Origin: Chamaecyparis obtusa
Lineage: Eukaryota; Streptophyta; Pinopsida; Cupressales; Cupressaceae
NCBI GenBank assembly: GCA_027943335.1
Contig: BSBK01007847.1
Span: 126,501 to 190,500, forward strand
Direction: 5' to 3'
Length of the DNA: 64,000 bases
Position 1 is the stretch's first letter; the number at the start of each line of letters is the position of its first letter. The notes beneath the pieces were generated by a model that was given only the letters and a program-made list of their open reading frames with translations, made no database searches and was not told the DNA's origin. Below, in pieces: positions 25,337-38,194 of this stretch. The translations under genes and the position numbers were made by a program.

Positions 25337-26290
25337 AAGTCATAAATACAGAAAAGCACAGAGCACAAACCCTCTATACGTGCCTCTCAATAAAATATCA
25401 TATCTCCGGAAAAAAATCTGACACTCTAGAGCCTAGGATTGTAGGATTTGACGAAAATGTCGTTTAAAAGTAACAGTTTTAAGGGCTTGATTCCGTAAAT
25501 AGCTGGAAATCTGTAATTGAGTGGACTGGAACGTTTACCAGTGGAGTGGACTCGAACCTCTGATCTTCAACTGCTCTCTCGGATCTGCCATTGCAAAACC
25601 TGAAAGTGGAGGTTTATAGTAGTACTACAGACATGCACATGGAATTATATAATTAGACGAGACAATTTGCAGTATTTGTTTCTTAACCCAGAGTAAAATA
25701 TTTGCAGCTAATCATTTCACCATTTCCGTTCACCATTCTTGTCTGCTTGTCGAAGCTCAAATAACAAGCAGCGAATCAAAGTGCATGCCAAATTCCTTTT
25801 TAAAACACCAAAAACAGCATTTCCAAAATTGCTACTAAAATACACCGATGTTAAGTGAAAAGGGGGAAAAAATAATTCAGCATTTCAATCATTGCCACTG
25901 GGAAACACCGAAGCTCCCGTCAAAATGAGACAAATATATTGATTTAATAAAAAAATTCGATCTGAGAAACGCAAATTGATCCAGGAAAGCTTTCCCTGAC
26001 AAGAATTAGTTAAGCGATTTGGAGGCCGGGGAGCATGTTATATGTACACTACCGATCATCAATCATTCGCTGTACAAAAAGTTGTCCTTAACCAAAAAAA
26101 AGTTTTTTTTTTTTGTTTTTTGTTATGGCTCTGGAGAGCCAGAGCTACGCCATTCCCTAAAAGCCGATATTTACATATTTAATATATGTACAGAGGAAGA
26201 AAACCCTATACTGCAAGCTGATACCCTGAAAGAAGAAACCCTATCATAACCCTAACGCAGTAACAAACACACATTTCCAGCCCCCTGTCC
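25337..26290. other. intergenic DNA and probable 3' UTR of the adjacent gene
   Basis: No coding sequence is recognised. A small hairpin (GCTCTGG AGAG CCAGAGC, near 26128-26145) and an A/T homopolymer lie in the probable 3' untranslated region of the minus-strand gene. A B-box-like 11-mer at 25548-25558 was considered and rejected as a tRNA gene. Confidence 0.4.
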
Positions 26291-26899
26291 TCAGTAGTTC
26301 TTCAGAGAGTCCAGCCATTGCTGTAGATACTTCTGGTTATCTGCAAACAAAATACAAAAAAGTCTTACAATTTAAAACCTTCCATGTGAAAAATAAAATA
26401 AATTCAGCATGGGACAAGACAATATACCTTGAGAAGGACTGGTAGGGAGAACTGCATTAAACGGCTGAGCCTGAGGATCATCATGACGAGCAGAATCATT
26501 AACCTTCTCCTTCTTTTTCCGAGGATCTTTACCGTGAAGCGCCCTGAGGCCATAGCAGGGGACCAAAACTGCAAAGCTTCTTTCGGACTCTGTTTCAGTG
26601 GAGAACTCAGAGGACTGGTGTTCGAACCACCCTATGGACCAATCCGAATTTCCGGAATCATCCGAATCAGACATACAAACCCCGTCCACCGGCACAATCA
26701 CGCCATTAAATTCTGGATCAGTCGGCGGCTTGCAATCACGTCCTGCTCCCTTTCCCCCTTTACTCTTCCTACTTCTCCTCCCCGATGCCCCTGCCAAATC
26801 TTCTTCCTTCCGCCGCTGCTCCGCCAAAGCAGGAGACGCCGCAGGTCGGAGTTTCGAATCCCGCCGACGCCATAGCCATCGAGAAAGGCTGAAAGTCAT
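26291..26899 (-). CDS. plant-type protein of unknown function, two exons
   Basis: The coding sequence is exon 1 26899-26428 and exon 2 26340-26291, with an 87-nt intron 26427-26341 (donor AAG|GTATAT, acceptor TTTGCAG|AT). Together they give 522 nt, 173 residues and a TGA stop. I chose the ATG at 26899 (MTFSLSRWLWRRR) because the upstream in-frame extension lacks an ATG. The N-terminus is basic. A Gly/Lys/Arg-rich stretch (GRRSRKSKGGKG) may be a nuclear signal. The centre is acidic and Ser-rich with EFNGVIVPVDG, SDSDDS, SDWSIGW and SERSFAVLVPCYG. The end is QKYLQQWLDSLKNY. The SDWSIGW...FAVLVPCYG pattern recalls a family of short uncharacterised plant proteins, but I do not know a function. 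It is the only locus in the window with intact frame, splice sites and raised GC. Confidence 0.75.
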
Positions 26900-27108
26900 A
26901 GCGATCTCAGAGAAAAGCAAAAATATTTCACCAAAGTAAACCCTTCCAGCGCTCTGGAATCTTCCTCTACAGTGAAACCCCCGCCATTAGAACAGCCATG
27001 CTACTCTTGAAATAAATTCTGGGAAGTGACGGAAACAAGAATTTAAATCCAAAACATTTGTTTATTCACTCATAAATCTTGTTCCGTAAGAAACAGAGTA
27101 GATGAAAG

Positions 27109-27122
27109 CCCAATTATATACT
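27109..27122 (-). promoter_or_regulatory. candidate core promoter (TATA) of the 26291-26899 gene
   Basis: On the minus strand this reads AAGTATATAATTGG, about 210 bp upstream of the ATG. A transcription start some 30 bp downstream would give a 5' UTR of about 180 nt. Sequence further upstream (27140-27290) is GC-rich with several CGG and CCG motifs, as in many plant promoters. Confidence 0.45.
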
Positions 27123-27299
27123 TTGTCTGAAAGCTGGCATCAGACGGATTTCCTCCGCCGGTAAAATGTTCCCGCCGCATTAAATCTCCGACTCGTTTCT
27201 CACGATCGGACGATCATAAACGCGCCCGGAATTCCAGATCACGGGCTCCGTCCGATTACAATGCAGCCGAACCAAGAAATAATAAAATATGCAGTCTGT

Positions 27300-27790
27300 C
27301 TCCCCACTGCCACACTTCTCTGCTCATATGTGCCGAGGAGGACAAGTGGCGTGTATTGATTGGTTCCCTGTATCAAAACAAATTTGTTACTTCCGCCGCT
27401 CGCGGATCGCCTGCTTCCAATTATCATCATCCACTAGCAGCCAACATAGACTTCACCCATTTCTAAGAATATTTTTATCTTTTGCTTTTTGGTAAATAAA
27501 ATCGCTTTTAAAGATTTTCTATATTAGCCAATTGGTTTTTAACTTTTAAACCAAGGAATATTAAACCTAAAGAAACATAACTTGAAAATTTTGTTGTAAA
27601 TACATCAAAAATTTCAAAGATTCTCATGATTGTTCAATCAATTGCTTTGGATGTGTATCTTTTAAATTATAATATTTGCATGCACGTCTTTTTTTGAGTG
27701 TTTTGAGTTTATGGTGGTTAGGTTGTCTTTTATATTTTGATTAGCAGGTAAGATGGTATGCTCAATATGGAAAACAAATAGCATTATCCT
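27300..27790. other. intergenic DNA between gene promoter and repeats
   Basis: The first 130 bp remain GC-rich and may be distal promoter. The rest is AT-rich with no gene or repeat recognised. Confidence 0.4.
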
Positions 27791-27987
27791 ACCTTGATTC
27801 CATCGTCACTTATCTTTGAAATCAGATTTCTCTACCTTGATCCTATTATCACTTACCCTTGAAATCAAATTATTCGACCTTGATCCCATTATCACTTTTC
27901 TTGAAATCAAATCATCAAACCTTGGTCTCGTTATCACTTATCCTTGAAATTGAATTATCCTAGCTTGGTCACATTATCAATTAACCC
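27791..27987. repeat. 43-bp minisatellite, about 4.6 copies
   Basis: Units start at 27791, 27834, 27877, 27919 and 27962, with consensus ACCTTGATCCCATTATCACT followed by TATCCTTGAAATCAAATTAT. Copies differ at several positions. The array ends about 10 bp before the 292-bp satellite. Confidence 0.9.
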
Positions 27988-27994
27988 AAATACG

Positions 27995-30900
27995 AATCTT
28001 TATCCTTAAATCTACTATTTGCTACCTTAGTTCACGTTTGTGAGAGTGTAATTGATCTTAGACTATTTTTGCACATATTTTTAAATCCCACATTTCTCAA
28101 TTTCAAATTCAAAAATGCATTGTGGTTATAAGCTCACTAAAGTGTGAACTATTCCAAATTGCATATAGGGTGGTGTATTTAAATGCTCTCTAATTCATTG
28201 CACTTTAGTAGATTCCCCAATGATGTTTGTAAACAACACATGTTCTTACTATATTCAAAGTTGTAGTGCCTCCCTTGTTTGCCTCTTAGCTTTATCCTTA
28301 AATCTACTATTTGCTACCTTAGTTCATGTTTGTGAGAGTGTAATTGATCTTAGACTATTTTTGCACATATTTTTAAATCCCACATTTCAAAAATTTATTG
28401 TGGTTATAAGCTCACTAAAGTGTGAACTATTCCAAATTGCATATAGGGTGGTGTATTTAAATGCTCTCTAATTCATTGCACTTTAGTAGATTCCCCAATG
28501 ATGTTTGTAAACAACACATGTTCTTACTATATTCAAAGTTGTAGTGCCTCCCTCGTTTGCCTCTTAGCTTTATCCTTAAATCTACTATTTGCTACCTTAG
28601 TTCATGTTTGTGAGAGTGTAATTGATCTTAGACTATTTTTGCACATATTTTTAAATCCCACATTTCTCAATTTCAAATTCAAAAATTTATTGTGGTTATA
28701 AGCTCACTAAAGTGTGAACTATTCCAAATTGCATATAGGGTGGTGTATTTAAATGCTCTCTAATTCATTGCACTTTAGTAGATTCCTCGATGATGTTTGT
28801 AAACAACACATATTCTTACTATATTCAAAGTTGTAGTGCCTCCCTCGTTTGCCTCTTAGCTTTATCCTTACAGCTACTATTTGCTACCTTAGTTCACATT
28901 TGTGAGAGTGTAATTGATCTTAGACTATTTTTGCACATATTTTTAAATCCCACATTTCTCAATTTCAAATTCAAAAATGCATTGTGGTTATAAGCTCACT
29001 AAAGTGTGAACTATTCCAAATTGCATATAGGGTGGTGTATTTAAATGCTCTCTAATTCATTGCACTTTAGTAGATTCCCCAATGATGTTTGTAAACAACA
29101 CATGTTCTTACTATATTCAAAGTTGTAGTGCCTCCCTCGTTTGCCTCTTAGCTTTATCCTTAAATCTACTATTTGCTACCTTAGTTCATGTTTGTGAGAG
29201 TGTAATTGATCTTAGACTATTTTTGCACATATTTTTACATCCCACATTTCTCAATTTCAAATTCAAAAATTTATTGTGGTTATAAGCTCACTAAAGTGTG
29301 AACTATTCCAAATTGCATATAGGGTGGTGTATTTAAATGCTCTCTAATTCATTGCACATTAGTAGATCCCCCAATGATGTTTGTAAACAACACATGTTCT
29401 TACTATATTCAAAGTTGTAGTGCCTCCCTCGTTTGCCTCTTAGCTTTATCCTTAAATCTATTATTTGCTACCTTAGTTCATGTTTGTGAGAGTGTAATTG
29501 ATCTTAGACTATTTTTGCACATATTTTTAAATCCCACATTTCTCAATTTCAAATTCAAAAATTTATTGTGGTTATAAGCTCACTAAAGTGTGAACTATTC
29601 CAAATTGCATATAGGGTGGTGTATTTAAATGCTCTCTAATTCATTACACTTTAGTAGATTCCCCAATGATGTTTGTAAACAACACATGTTCTTACTATAT
29701 TCAAAGTTGTAGTGCCTCCCTCGTTTGCCTCTTAGCTTTATCCTTAAATCTACTATTTGCTACCTTAGTTCATGTTTGTGAGAGTGTAATTGATCTTAGA
29801 CTTATTTTGCACATATTTTTAAATCCCACATTTCTCAATTTCAAATTCAAAAATTTATTGTGATTATAAGCTCACTAAAGTGTGAACTATTCCAAATTGC
29901 ATATAGGGTGGTGTATTTAAATGCTATCTAATTCATTGCACTTTAGTAGATTCCCCAATGATGTTTGTAAACAACACATGTTCTTACTATATTTAAAGTT
30001 GTAGTGCCTCCCTCGTTTGCCTCTTAGCTTTATCCTTAAATCTACTATTTGCTACCTTAGTTCATGTTTGTGAGAGTGTAATTGATCTTAGACTATTTTT
30101 GCACATATTTTTAAATCCCACATTTCTCAATTTCAAATTCAAAAATTTATTGTGGTTATAAGCTCACTAAAGTGTGAACTATTCCAAATTGCATATAGGG
30201 TGGTGTATTTAAATGCTCTCTAATTCATTGCACTTTAGTAGATTCCCCAATGATGTTTGTAAACAACACATGTTCTTACTATATTTAAAGTTGTAGTGCC
30301 TCCCTTGTTTGCCTCTTAGCTTTATCCTTAAATCTACTATTTGCTACCTTAGTTCATGTTTGTGAGAGTGTAATTGATCTTAGACTATTTTTGCACATAT
30401 TTTTAAATCCCACATTTCTCAATTTCAAATTCAAAAATTTATTGTGGTTATAAGCTCACTAAAGTGTGAACTATTCCAAATTGCATATAGGGTGGTGTAT
30501 TTAAATGCTCTCTAATTCATTGCACATTAGTAGATCCCCCAATGATGTTTGTAAACAACACATGTTCTTACTATATTCAAAGTTGTAGTGCCTCCCTCGT
30601 TTGTCTCTTAGCTTTATCCTTAAATCTATTATTTGCTACCTTAGTTCATGTTTGTGAGAGTGTAATTGATCTTAGACTATTTTTGCACATATTTTTAAAT
30701 CCCACATTTCTCAATTTCAAATTCAAAAATTTATTGTGGTTATAAGCTCACTAAAGTGTGAACTATTCCAAATTGCATATAGGGTGGTGTATTTAAATGC
30801 TCTCTAATCCATTACACTTTAGTAGATTCCCCAATTATGTTTGTAAACAACACATGTTCTTACTATATTCAAAGTTGTAGTGCCTCCCTCGTTTGCCTCT

Positions 30901-31199
30901 TAGCTTTATCCTTAAATCTACTATTTGCTACCTTAGTTCATGTTTGTGAGAGTGTAATTGATCTTAGACTTATTTTGCACATATTTTTAAATCCCACATT
31001 TCTCAATTTCAAATTCAAAAATTTATTGTGGTTATAAGCTCACTAAAGTGTGAACTATTCCAAATTGCATATAGGGTGGTGTATTTAAATGCTCTCTAAT
31101 TCATTGCACTTTAGTAGATTCCCCAATGATGTTTGTAAACAACACATGTTCTTACTATATTCAAAGTTGTAGTGCCTCGGACCTCGTTTGCCTCTTAGC
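27995..31199. repeat. 292-bp satellite array, about 11 copies
   Basis: Tandem units, marked by ATGATGTTTGTAAACAACAC, occur at 28220, 28498, 28790, 29082, 29374, 29666, 29958, 30250, 30542, 30834 and 31126. The period is 292 bp throughout except for a 278-bp first interval, where 14 bp (around TCTCAATTTCAAAT) are missing. Copies are highly similar. Shared variants show a four-unit repeat (29374-30541 and 30542 onward). Most units keep a 67-codon frame, but two carry TAA early in it, so I do not treat it as a gene. The last unit breaks off within GTAGTGCCTC near 31180. Confidence 0.95.
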
Positions 31200-34100
31200 A
31201 CAAACATCCTGATGGTGAGGTTTCGACCTTCACACTCATTGAGTATGAAGATGTTGGTCCCATGTGGGGGTAAACCACCAGGGGGGATCTGATTTTAGAG
31301 CATATTTTTGATGCCCTGTGTTAACGTGGAGACATTGGGTGTGGTTTAGGATGGTATTTTGGTGATTCTTAGAGATAGGGATAACTCAATCTTGAGTTGC
31401 AGTGACTCTTCCTCGCATTATGTTTTATGATAGCATCGTGAGATGCACCTAGTTCATATTTGTCTTGTGTTTATCAAGAGGTTATCATTGGGGTCGTGAT
31501 AGATTTATTGAGGGACCCTACCCTGATCTTGTCCATGCGTTTCTTCTATTTGTATTATAGACTCAATATTTAGCTACGCCATGTTGATGCATTATGGATT
31601 TATATTTTGATGGACAGAGGTTTGACCACACTAATTTGTGATGTACTCTTTTTCATGTTGCTTATGTACTCATGTCAATGTTTCTAGGATGCACTATATT
31701 TTCTTAAGGGCTAAATGAATTCAACTAATTTTCTTACTATAGAGAAATTGAGTGCATGTTTTGAGGGGTTTGAATGGGAATCGAGCAATTTAAATTATAA
31801 TGAGATTGGTGTAAATTCTAATGAAGTAAATGTTGTTTTCCTTGTGTGTGTAATTTTTAATAGAAAATGTACTAGGAAAGGTGTGTAGAGTCGTGAATTG
31901 AGTAGGTAGAATGTACCCCTACTGAATATTGAAATGTTTCTATTGGATATGAATGCTTACTCAAATAACTATTTGAATTTATTCTATGTGGAGACGTGTA
32001 TAAATGGAAGGGATTTTGGGATGCTTGTGAATATCGTATTTCTAGAGATTTTGTGGTGAAGGAAATTCTGAGTATTACACTTTGATGTTATATTGATGCG
32101 AGAAATGTGAATCAGTTGAAATGTTGTATGTAAATGATTTAGGTTATTTGTGATAGATGTGTTTCTTGGAATATCATGATATTAAAATTTAATAGATTTT
32201 GAGTAAATGCATTCTTGTGAAAAGTGAATTTCATATGATGTTGTGAAATGTAGTTAGATTTTTTGATGATTTAGGAGATATTTCCATGCTTTGATTTTCA
32301 GGTCTTGATGATTATGGTATTTGATGAATTATTTAATTTAGAATATTATGCTTTAGTTTCATGTGGATGCAAGAAATGTTTATGTGAGATTATCATAGTT
32401 AATGAATTAGGTTATTTGATATGTATATGTGTTCTTGAAATAACTTGTTTAAAATTAAGAAATGCATTATTGAGATTAAGTGAATTGCATGTGATGTTGT
32501 GTAGATGCAATTAGATTATATAATGTACTTTTACGTGATTATTAATGATGTATTTTTATATATATGTCATTGATCTTTCATAAGGTACTAATATTTTCAT
32601 CTAGTGTGTAGGAAATTGACCATGGAATTAAATAAAGAGAAATTAAAGATGGATGCATGTAAAAATCTTGTAAAGCCAAGGTTAACTCCAAAGGGAGAAA
32701 TAACCTCGTTGTTATGTACAATGTTGTAAAGTAATATTTGAATGTATTATTTAAATTGTTTTTATTTTATTTTATATTTATATCTACTTGACATGCCATG
32801 TGTATAGTGATGTGTTGTGATTTTATGTGGTGTCAATTGACACATGTGTATGTGAGTTGGCATGACCAAGTAAATTATTTATTTGTTGTCTTCCACCTTT
32901 GAGTCACCTTGTAGTTTCCCAAGGTTAGGTATCTTGGTTGTTGAGCCTTGGAAGGGAATCTTATTTCAAATTTTCATAGTTCAACTCTTAGTGGACTTTT
33001 GAGAGGTTAAATATAGCCCTAAGAGTTAGTTAGGATTAAAATGAGATAACCCCTTAGGTGTACTTTGGGTTGGGGGTCAAATTTTGACCAATAGGATGTT
33101 TTTGTCCCATTTTTGCCTCTTCTAAAAATGTTTTTTTAGAATGTGATGAAATTGGGAAGTGTGTCATGCCTACCTCTCTTTGCAATTTTGAATTTCCTTC
33201 TTGTTGGAGAGAGAACCTTTGGATAGTGTGTCCAATCATCTTTGAGGTTAGATAGGGTTTTCCTTTTCAGTAGGATGGAGAGAAATTTGGTAGGTTCGTT
33301 GTCTACTCTCCAATTTTGGAGACTTCTAGTGGACTTAGCAGGTTTTGATGTACTTAGCAAGGAAGGCTTGTAGGAAGGGAGCTCTTCTCAAACCCTCATT
33401 GTCATAGCTTGGAGAAAGGTTGGTGCCCTTTACATGAAAGACTCATTTTGTTTACTTGCTTGCATATGAATATTTTTGTGTGTTATTATATATGGTTTTT
33501 GTGAAGTTTTATGCTTGCCTTTCATGACTTCTTGTTTAAATTTATTGCTGGTTTTGTTTTTATATTTTTGTTTTATTGGGGTGTGTAAGGCTAAACTCAC
33601 CCTTGGGAGGGAAGAGAGCCTTGATGGGTGAAGAGATTTAGTTGGGAATGTCCATTTAGTGTAGAGTCCTTCCTCATGGAGGAAGGGGATGAAGCATGGA
33701 TGTATGGGCTCTATGTTGCCATTTTTGTTATCTTCATATTTGGGGGTCATAAGGGTTATTACTTGTGTATGGAAATGGAAGAAATGGTAGTTTGGTTATG
33801 GCCTTGTGAAGGAAATGGTATTTTTGGTTATGACCTTGTGAAGGCAATGATATTTTGGTTATGGCCTTGTTGAAGACATGGTTTCATATCTGTATGGCTT
33901 CTCCTACTTGAGTATTTTCCACCTTCACCCCTCTCACGGGTCCAAGGTGATCCATTTTATAAAAATCTTTGGGAAAAGAATTTTATGTGATTAAGTGTTG
34001 GTTTTTATGGTGAATGTGTGTTTGAAACTTATTTGTACTCATATCCATCCTTGTTTCCCCAAGCTCGGGGGTGGCCATGTATGGCCTAGGTTGGGAAGTG

Positions 34101-34559
34101 AGCCTTTATGGTCAAAGTGATTTTCATTTGTAGATTCTTATTTGAAGAAGTTCTTGGTTTTATTGAAGAAAAATAAGATTTTTGTCATTTACTACTTGTA
34201 GATTTTAATATTGTAAAAAGGGCTAAAAAACCATGTGTAAAAAGTAGTGTAAAAAGACCATGTAAATGCCTAAATGCATAAAAATGCTTGTAAAAGTTCG
34301 TATTGGTATGTGTAATGCTCTCCATAATTCTTTATGTATTTCTAAAGAAAGGAAGTGTAAAAAAGATGATTCCTTATGCCTGAATGCAACAACAAAGCTT
34401 GTTGGTTTGTTTTCTCATATGCAAATCTCTTCCCTATGTAGACAAAATTTACTTCAAGTATTTATTTGAAAGAAAAGAGAAAAATTAATGTAAATTTGTT
34501 TTCCTAATTACATGTGTAAGAATAGATTTCATTTTGACATCATGTTAGTTTTAAAAAAA
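31200..34559. other. unassigned AT-rich region
   Basis: No coding domain is recognised on either strand. The composition (T/G-rich on plus) and scattered TTGTGAT and ATGATG motifs resemble old LTR sequence, but I could not find paired repeats. A small minisatellite at 33785-33885 is listed separately. Confidence 0.35.
33785..33885. repeat. short tandem repeat, three copies of about 36-43 bp
   Basis: TTTTGGTTATGGCCTTGTGAAGG-type units occur three times with small changes (GGCCTTGTGAAGGAAATGG, GACCTTGTGAAGGCAATGA, GGCCTTGTTGAAGACATGG). Confidence 0.75.
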
Positions 34560-34574
34560 AGTCTTGTATATGCA

Positions 34575-35370
<796 letters not shown>

Positions 35371-35483
35371 CTATTGAAATACATTCCTATGTTGATGTTT
35401 AAAAAAAAAAAAGACTTAGTTATTCTCTATCTTTCCTCTTGTTGATTTTGGAAGAGTATATATATACACAAGTATATATGTAT

Positions 35484-35512
35484 GTATATACACACCCTTG
35501 GTGTGTATATAC
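35484..35512. repeat. perfect 13-bp palindrome with 3-nt loop
   Basis: GTATATACACACC, spacer CTT, GGTGTGTATATAC. Flanking AGTATATATG and CATGTATACT extend the symmetry imperfectly. It could form a cruciform next to the TA tract. Confidence 0.9.
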
Positions 35513-35629
35513 ACACATGTATACTTATGTGTATGCAAAACTTGAAAATCTTCATCTTCTTCTTTCTCTTTGCCAAACTTGCAATAACCAAATGAGAGAT
35601 TAGGGTTCTGGTAGATGTTTTATTCTTAG

Positions 35630-36320
35630 TCTAACTCTGACTTTTTGGAGCCATTTTAAATTTTAATTAAGTTATCATTAAATTGTGTCTAAATTTCAAT
35701 CTCTGTTTTATTATAATTTAACAACTGTTGACTTTTCACAGACACTTTATTTTGAATTCTGTTTTAATATTATTTTATTAATCATTGAGATTTTAAAAAG
35801 ATTCTTTTTTATTATTTAGTAGGATTCTATTTGGATTTAAATCTCTGTCTTAGTTTAATTTAATGATTGTTGACTTTTGACAATCACTTTAATTTGAATT
35901 CTAATTTATTTATTATTTATTATTTTCATTGGGATTATGAAAGAGATTCTTTATTTATCTAGTGGGATTCTGTTTGGATTTTAATCCTTGTCTTATTTTA
36001 ATTTAATGACTATTGCCTTTAGACAATCACTTTAATTTGAATTCTCATTTATTTATTATTTATTATTTTCATTGGGATTCTAAAAAGATTCATTTATTAT
36101 TTAGTGGAACTCTAATATATGGCTTTTGGAGCTATTTTGAATTTTGAATTTTGAATTATGACTTTTCCTTTAATTCTCGTTTAGTGTTTTAATTTCTATA
36201 TAATTCTTTTTAATGACAATTGACTTTACAGTCACCTTTTTGAATTTCGATTTAATAATAATATTATTTTATTCTTGTGATTTTAAACAGATTCCCTTTT
36301 ATTATTAATTGTGGGATTTT
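35630..36320. repeat. degenerate tandem repeats, about 140-150 bp
   Basis: Units are marked by TTTGGATTTAAATCTCTGTC, TTAATTTAATGATTGTTGACTTTTGACAATC (shortened here) and TTTCATTGGGATT, and recur from about 35690, 35839 and 35975, with a worn copy after 36170. All are AT-rich, with no coding content. Confidence 0.7.
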
Positions 36321-37248
36321 AAATATTTGATTATTGGATAATAGATTTTAATTTATTTTTAAATTTAATAATATTGTATTGTGAATTAATGGACTATTAT
36401 TTTAATATTAATCTAGAGATTTGTTATTTTCATATTTGTAAATTTAATATTTATTTCTAAATGAATAGTATTATAGTTTTAATAAAAAGTTGGTGATAAA
36501 TTTAATATTTAATATTTAAATTGATTTTATTATCTTCAATATTTAAATGGATTATTCTAGGGGAGATTAATTAATGTCCAAGATGAGACTTAGGTAAATT
36601 ATTTCTCCTTTAGCAATAATATTTTATTTATTATTAATGTTTTTATAGGGTTAATAAATCTTTTTAAATGCATAAATTAATTAAATAAATAAACTTTGGA
36701 GCTTTATGACTTATGTATAAATATAACATTTTAATTTAAAATATTTGAACATTATTATATTAATGGGTAATAATTTATTGACCCTAGTTTCCACATGGGG
36801 TTATTATCTTGGTTTTATTTTAGCTTTTATATATTGAGGTTATTTTTGTGATTTCTAATCTAGTAACTTGGTTTGCGATAGGGTCACTAGGGTTACTAAT
36901 GCGATTGATTTAATCATTATTTTTAAATTAACCCTTTTTAGATATGTTGACCCAACCTTTGACTTTTTATCTTTATCTATGTTTTAATTTCTCTTTGGTT
37001 TATCTCTTTTAATAATTCTTGTTTAAACCCAGTTAGGGTTTCCTAGAGACCTAGTAGCATTTTCGAGTTAGTTGATGTAGTTAATACTCAAGGGATGTTG
37101 GCAAGTCAATGCATGCCATGATACCTCTTGTGAGTTAACATGCGTTGGGTTATGTGATCGTACTCATTAAATGAACCTTAGTGTGTTATCTTTGTTGTCA
37201 TTTGTGCTTTTAAAAAAAAATTGTTGTGTGTGTTTTGCTCTAAATTTT
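36321..37248. other. AT-rich region, possibly LTR interior
   Basis: No gene seen. It may belong to a chromovirus LTR whose end lies at 37258. Confidence 0.3.
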
Positions 37249-37258
37249 GGGCATGACA
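37239..37258 (-). mobile_element. possible LTR terminus of a Del/Tekay-like chromovirus
   Basis: On the minus strand 37258 begins TGTCATGCCCAAAATTTAG. It resembles the TGTCACGCCC start common in plant Del/Tekay LTRs with one transition. No second LTR or internal region was found, so this would be a solo or truncated LTR. Confidence 0.3.
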
Positions 37259-37591
37259 AAAGTACATAAATATAAGCAAACAAGTTTTATTCATGAGTTT
37301 TTAACTAAATCATATTCATAAATCACATACCTAATTCTTTATATAATTTCATATACATGCTTGCACATTCAGAAAAGTGGACCAAGATAGTTTACACGAC
37401 AATCATCTAACAAACCTTGAAATTCTAACATCGTGGAAAGTGAATTTCTGGCTTCTATTGGAAGGCCCTCACATGTTCTCTTGCCTTGGCTTGATTTTCA
37501 TTATTTTATGTTAGAGGATGTATTCAAGACTTGTTTTAGAAATGGTTAAATCATATTTAATCAAGTCTTATTCATATTACCTGTTAATGGG

Positions 37592-38083
37592 TTGTCGGGG
37601 GTTAATCTTGCTCACAAGGCTAGATCTTTAGTTCAGTGGAGTAAACCAAAATTGGGATGGATTAACATCAATTTTGACAGGGCATTAAAGGGAAACACAG
37701 GCCCATCAAGGGTTTGGTGTGTTGCACACGACTCGATTGGCAATATTCTAGTGGTAGAAATAAAGAAATTGACGGAAGGGCCAAATAATGAAGCATAGGT
37801 TCAACTTGCATTGCTTGCAGTTGAGTTGGAAACCAAGCTACATGTGAAGTGATTGCATCTGAAAGGAGACTCATAGGTGATAGTTAGCTCGATCACCAAT
37901 GGTAAAGCTCAAGCAAGGAAACTTGATAAAGTTATTAATATCATTCGAAACAAGCTTGGCACCTTAAAAAAATTCAAAATTACCCATATATACCGAGAGG
38001 GTAATATAATAGTGGATTCACTATCCAACATACTAGTGAATTTTGTAGAGCAATTTGGATCAAATTTGGCAGAGATTTGGTAA
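37592..38083 (+). pseudogene. RNase H-like (RVT_3-type) domain remnant
   Basis: One frame with three stops (TAG near 37797, TGA near 37851, TAG near 37874). It reads GWININFDRALKGNTGPSRV, then an EA...LLAVELE helix, LKGDS*VIV and YREGNIIVDSLSNI. This order (first D, E, second D, then GN..VD.LS) matches the RNase H domain found at the C-terminus of plant LINE polyproteins and in related host RNase H-like proteins. No RT or endonuclease is seen upstream. The stops fit C-to-T or G-to-A changes. The fragment ends 110 bp before element D. Confidence 0.65.
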
Positions 38084-38194
38084 GTAGGTCTTGAGGTGGT
38101 GGCTGACATCAACAACATAAATGCATGGCTAGGGTGGTGAATGTTGGAAGTGTTGGGCTGACATTACACAAGAACTAGAACTCTGCATTGAATG

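Noticed and set aside
25548..25558. GGTTCGAGTCC on the minus strand, a perfect pol III B-box/T-loop
   Set aside because: No cloverleaf can be formed: the acceptor arms do not pair and the A box is poor. At most it is a SINE or tRNA relic.
28220..31037. Repeated 67-codon hydrophobic frame in the satellite units
   Set aside because: Its openness follows from unit identity. Two units (29958 and 30250) carry an early TAA, and one unit loses the normal start, so selection is not indicated.
27995..31199. Regular repeats that might suggest a CRISPR-like array
   Set aside because: Units are contiguous 292-bp satellites without spacers, in plant DNA.
33628..33873. 81-codon plus-strand frame
   Set aside because: It overlaps a minisatellite and has no recognisable domain.
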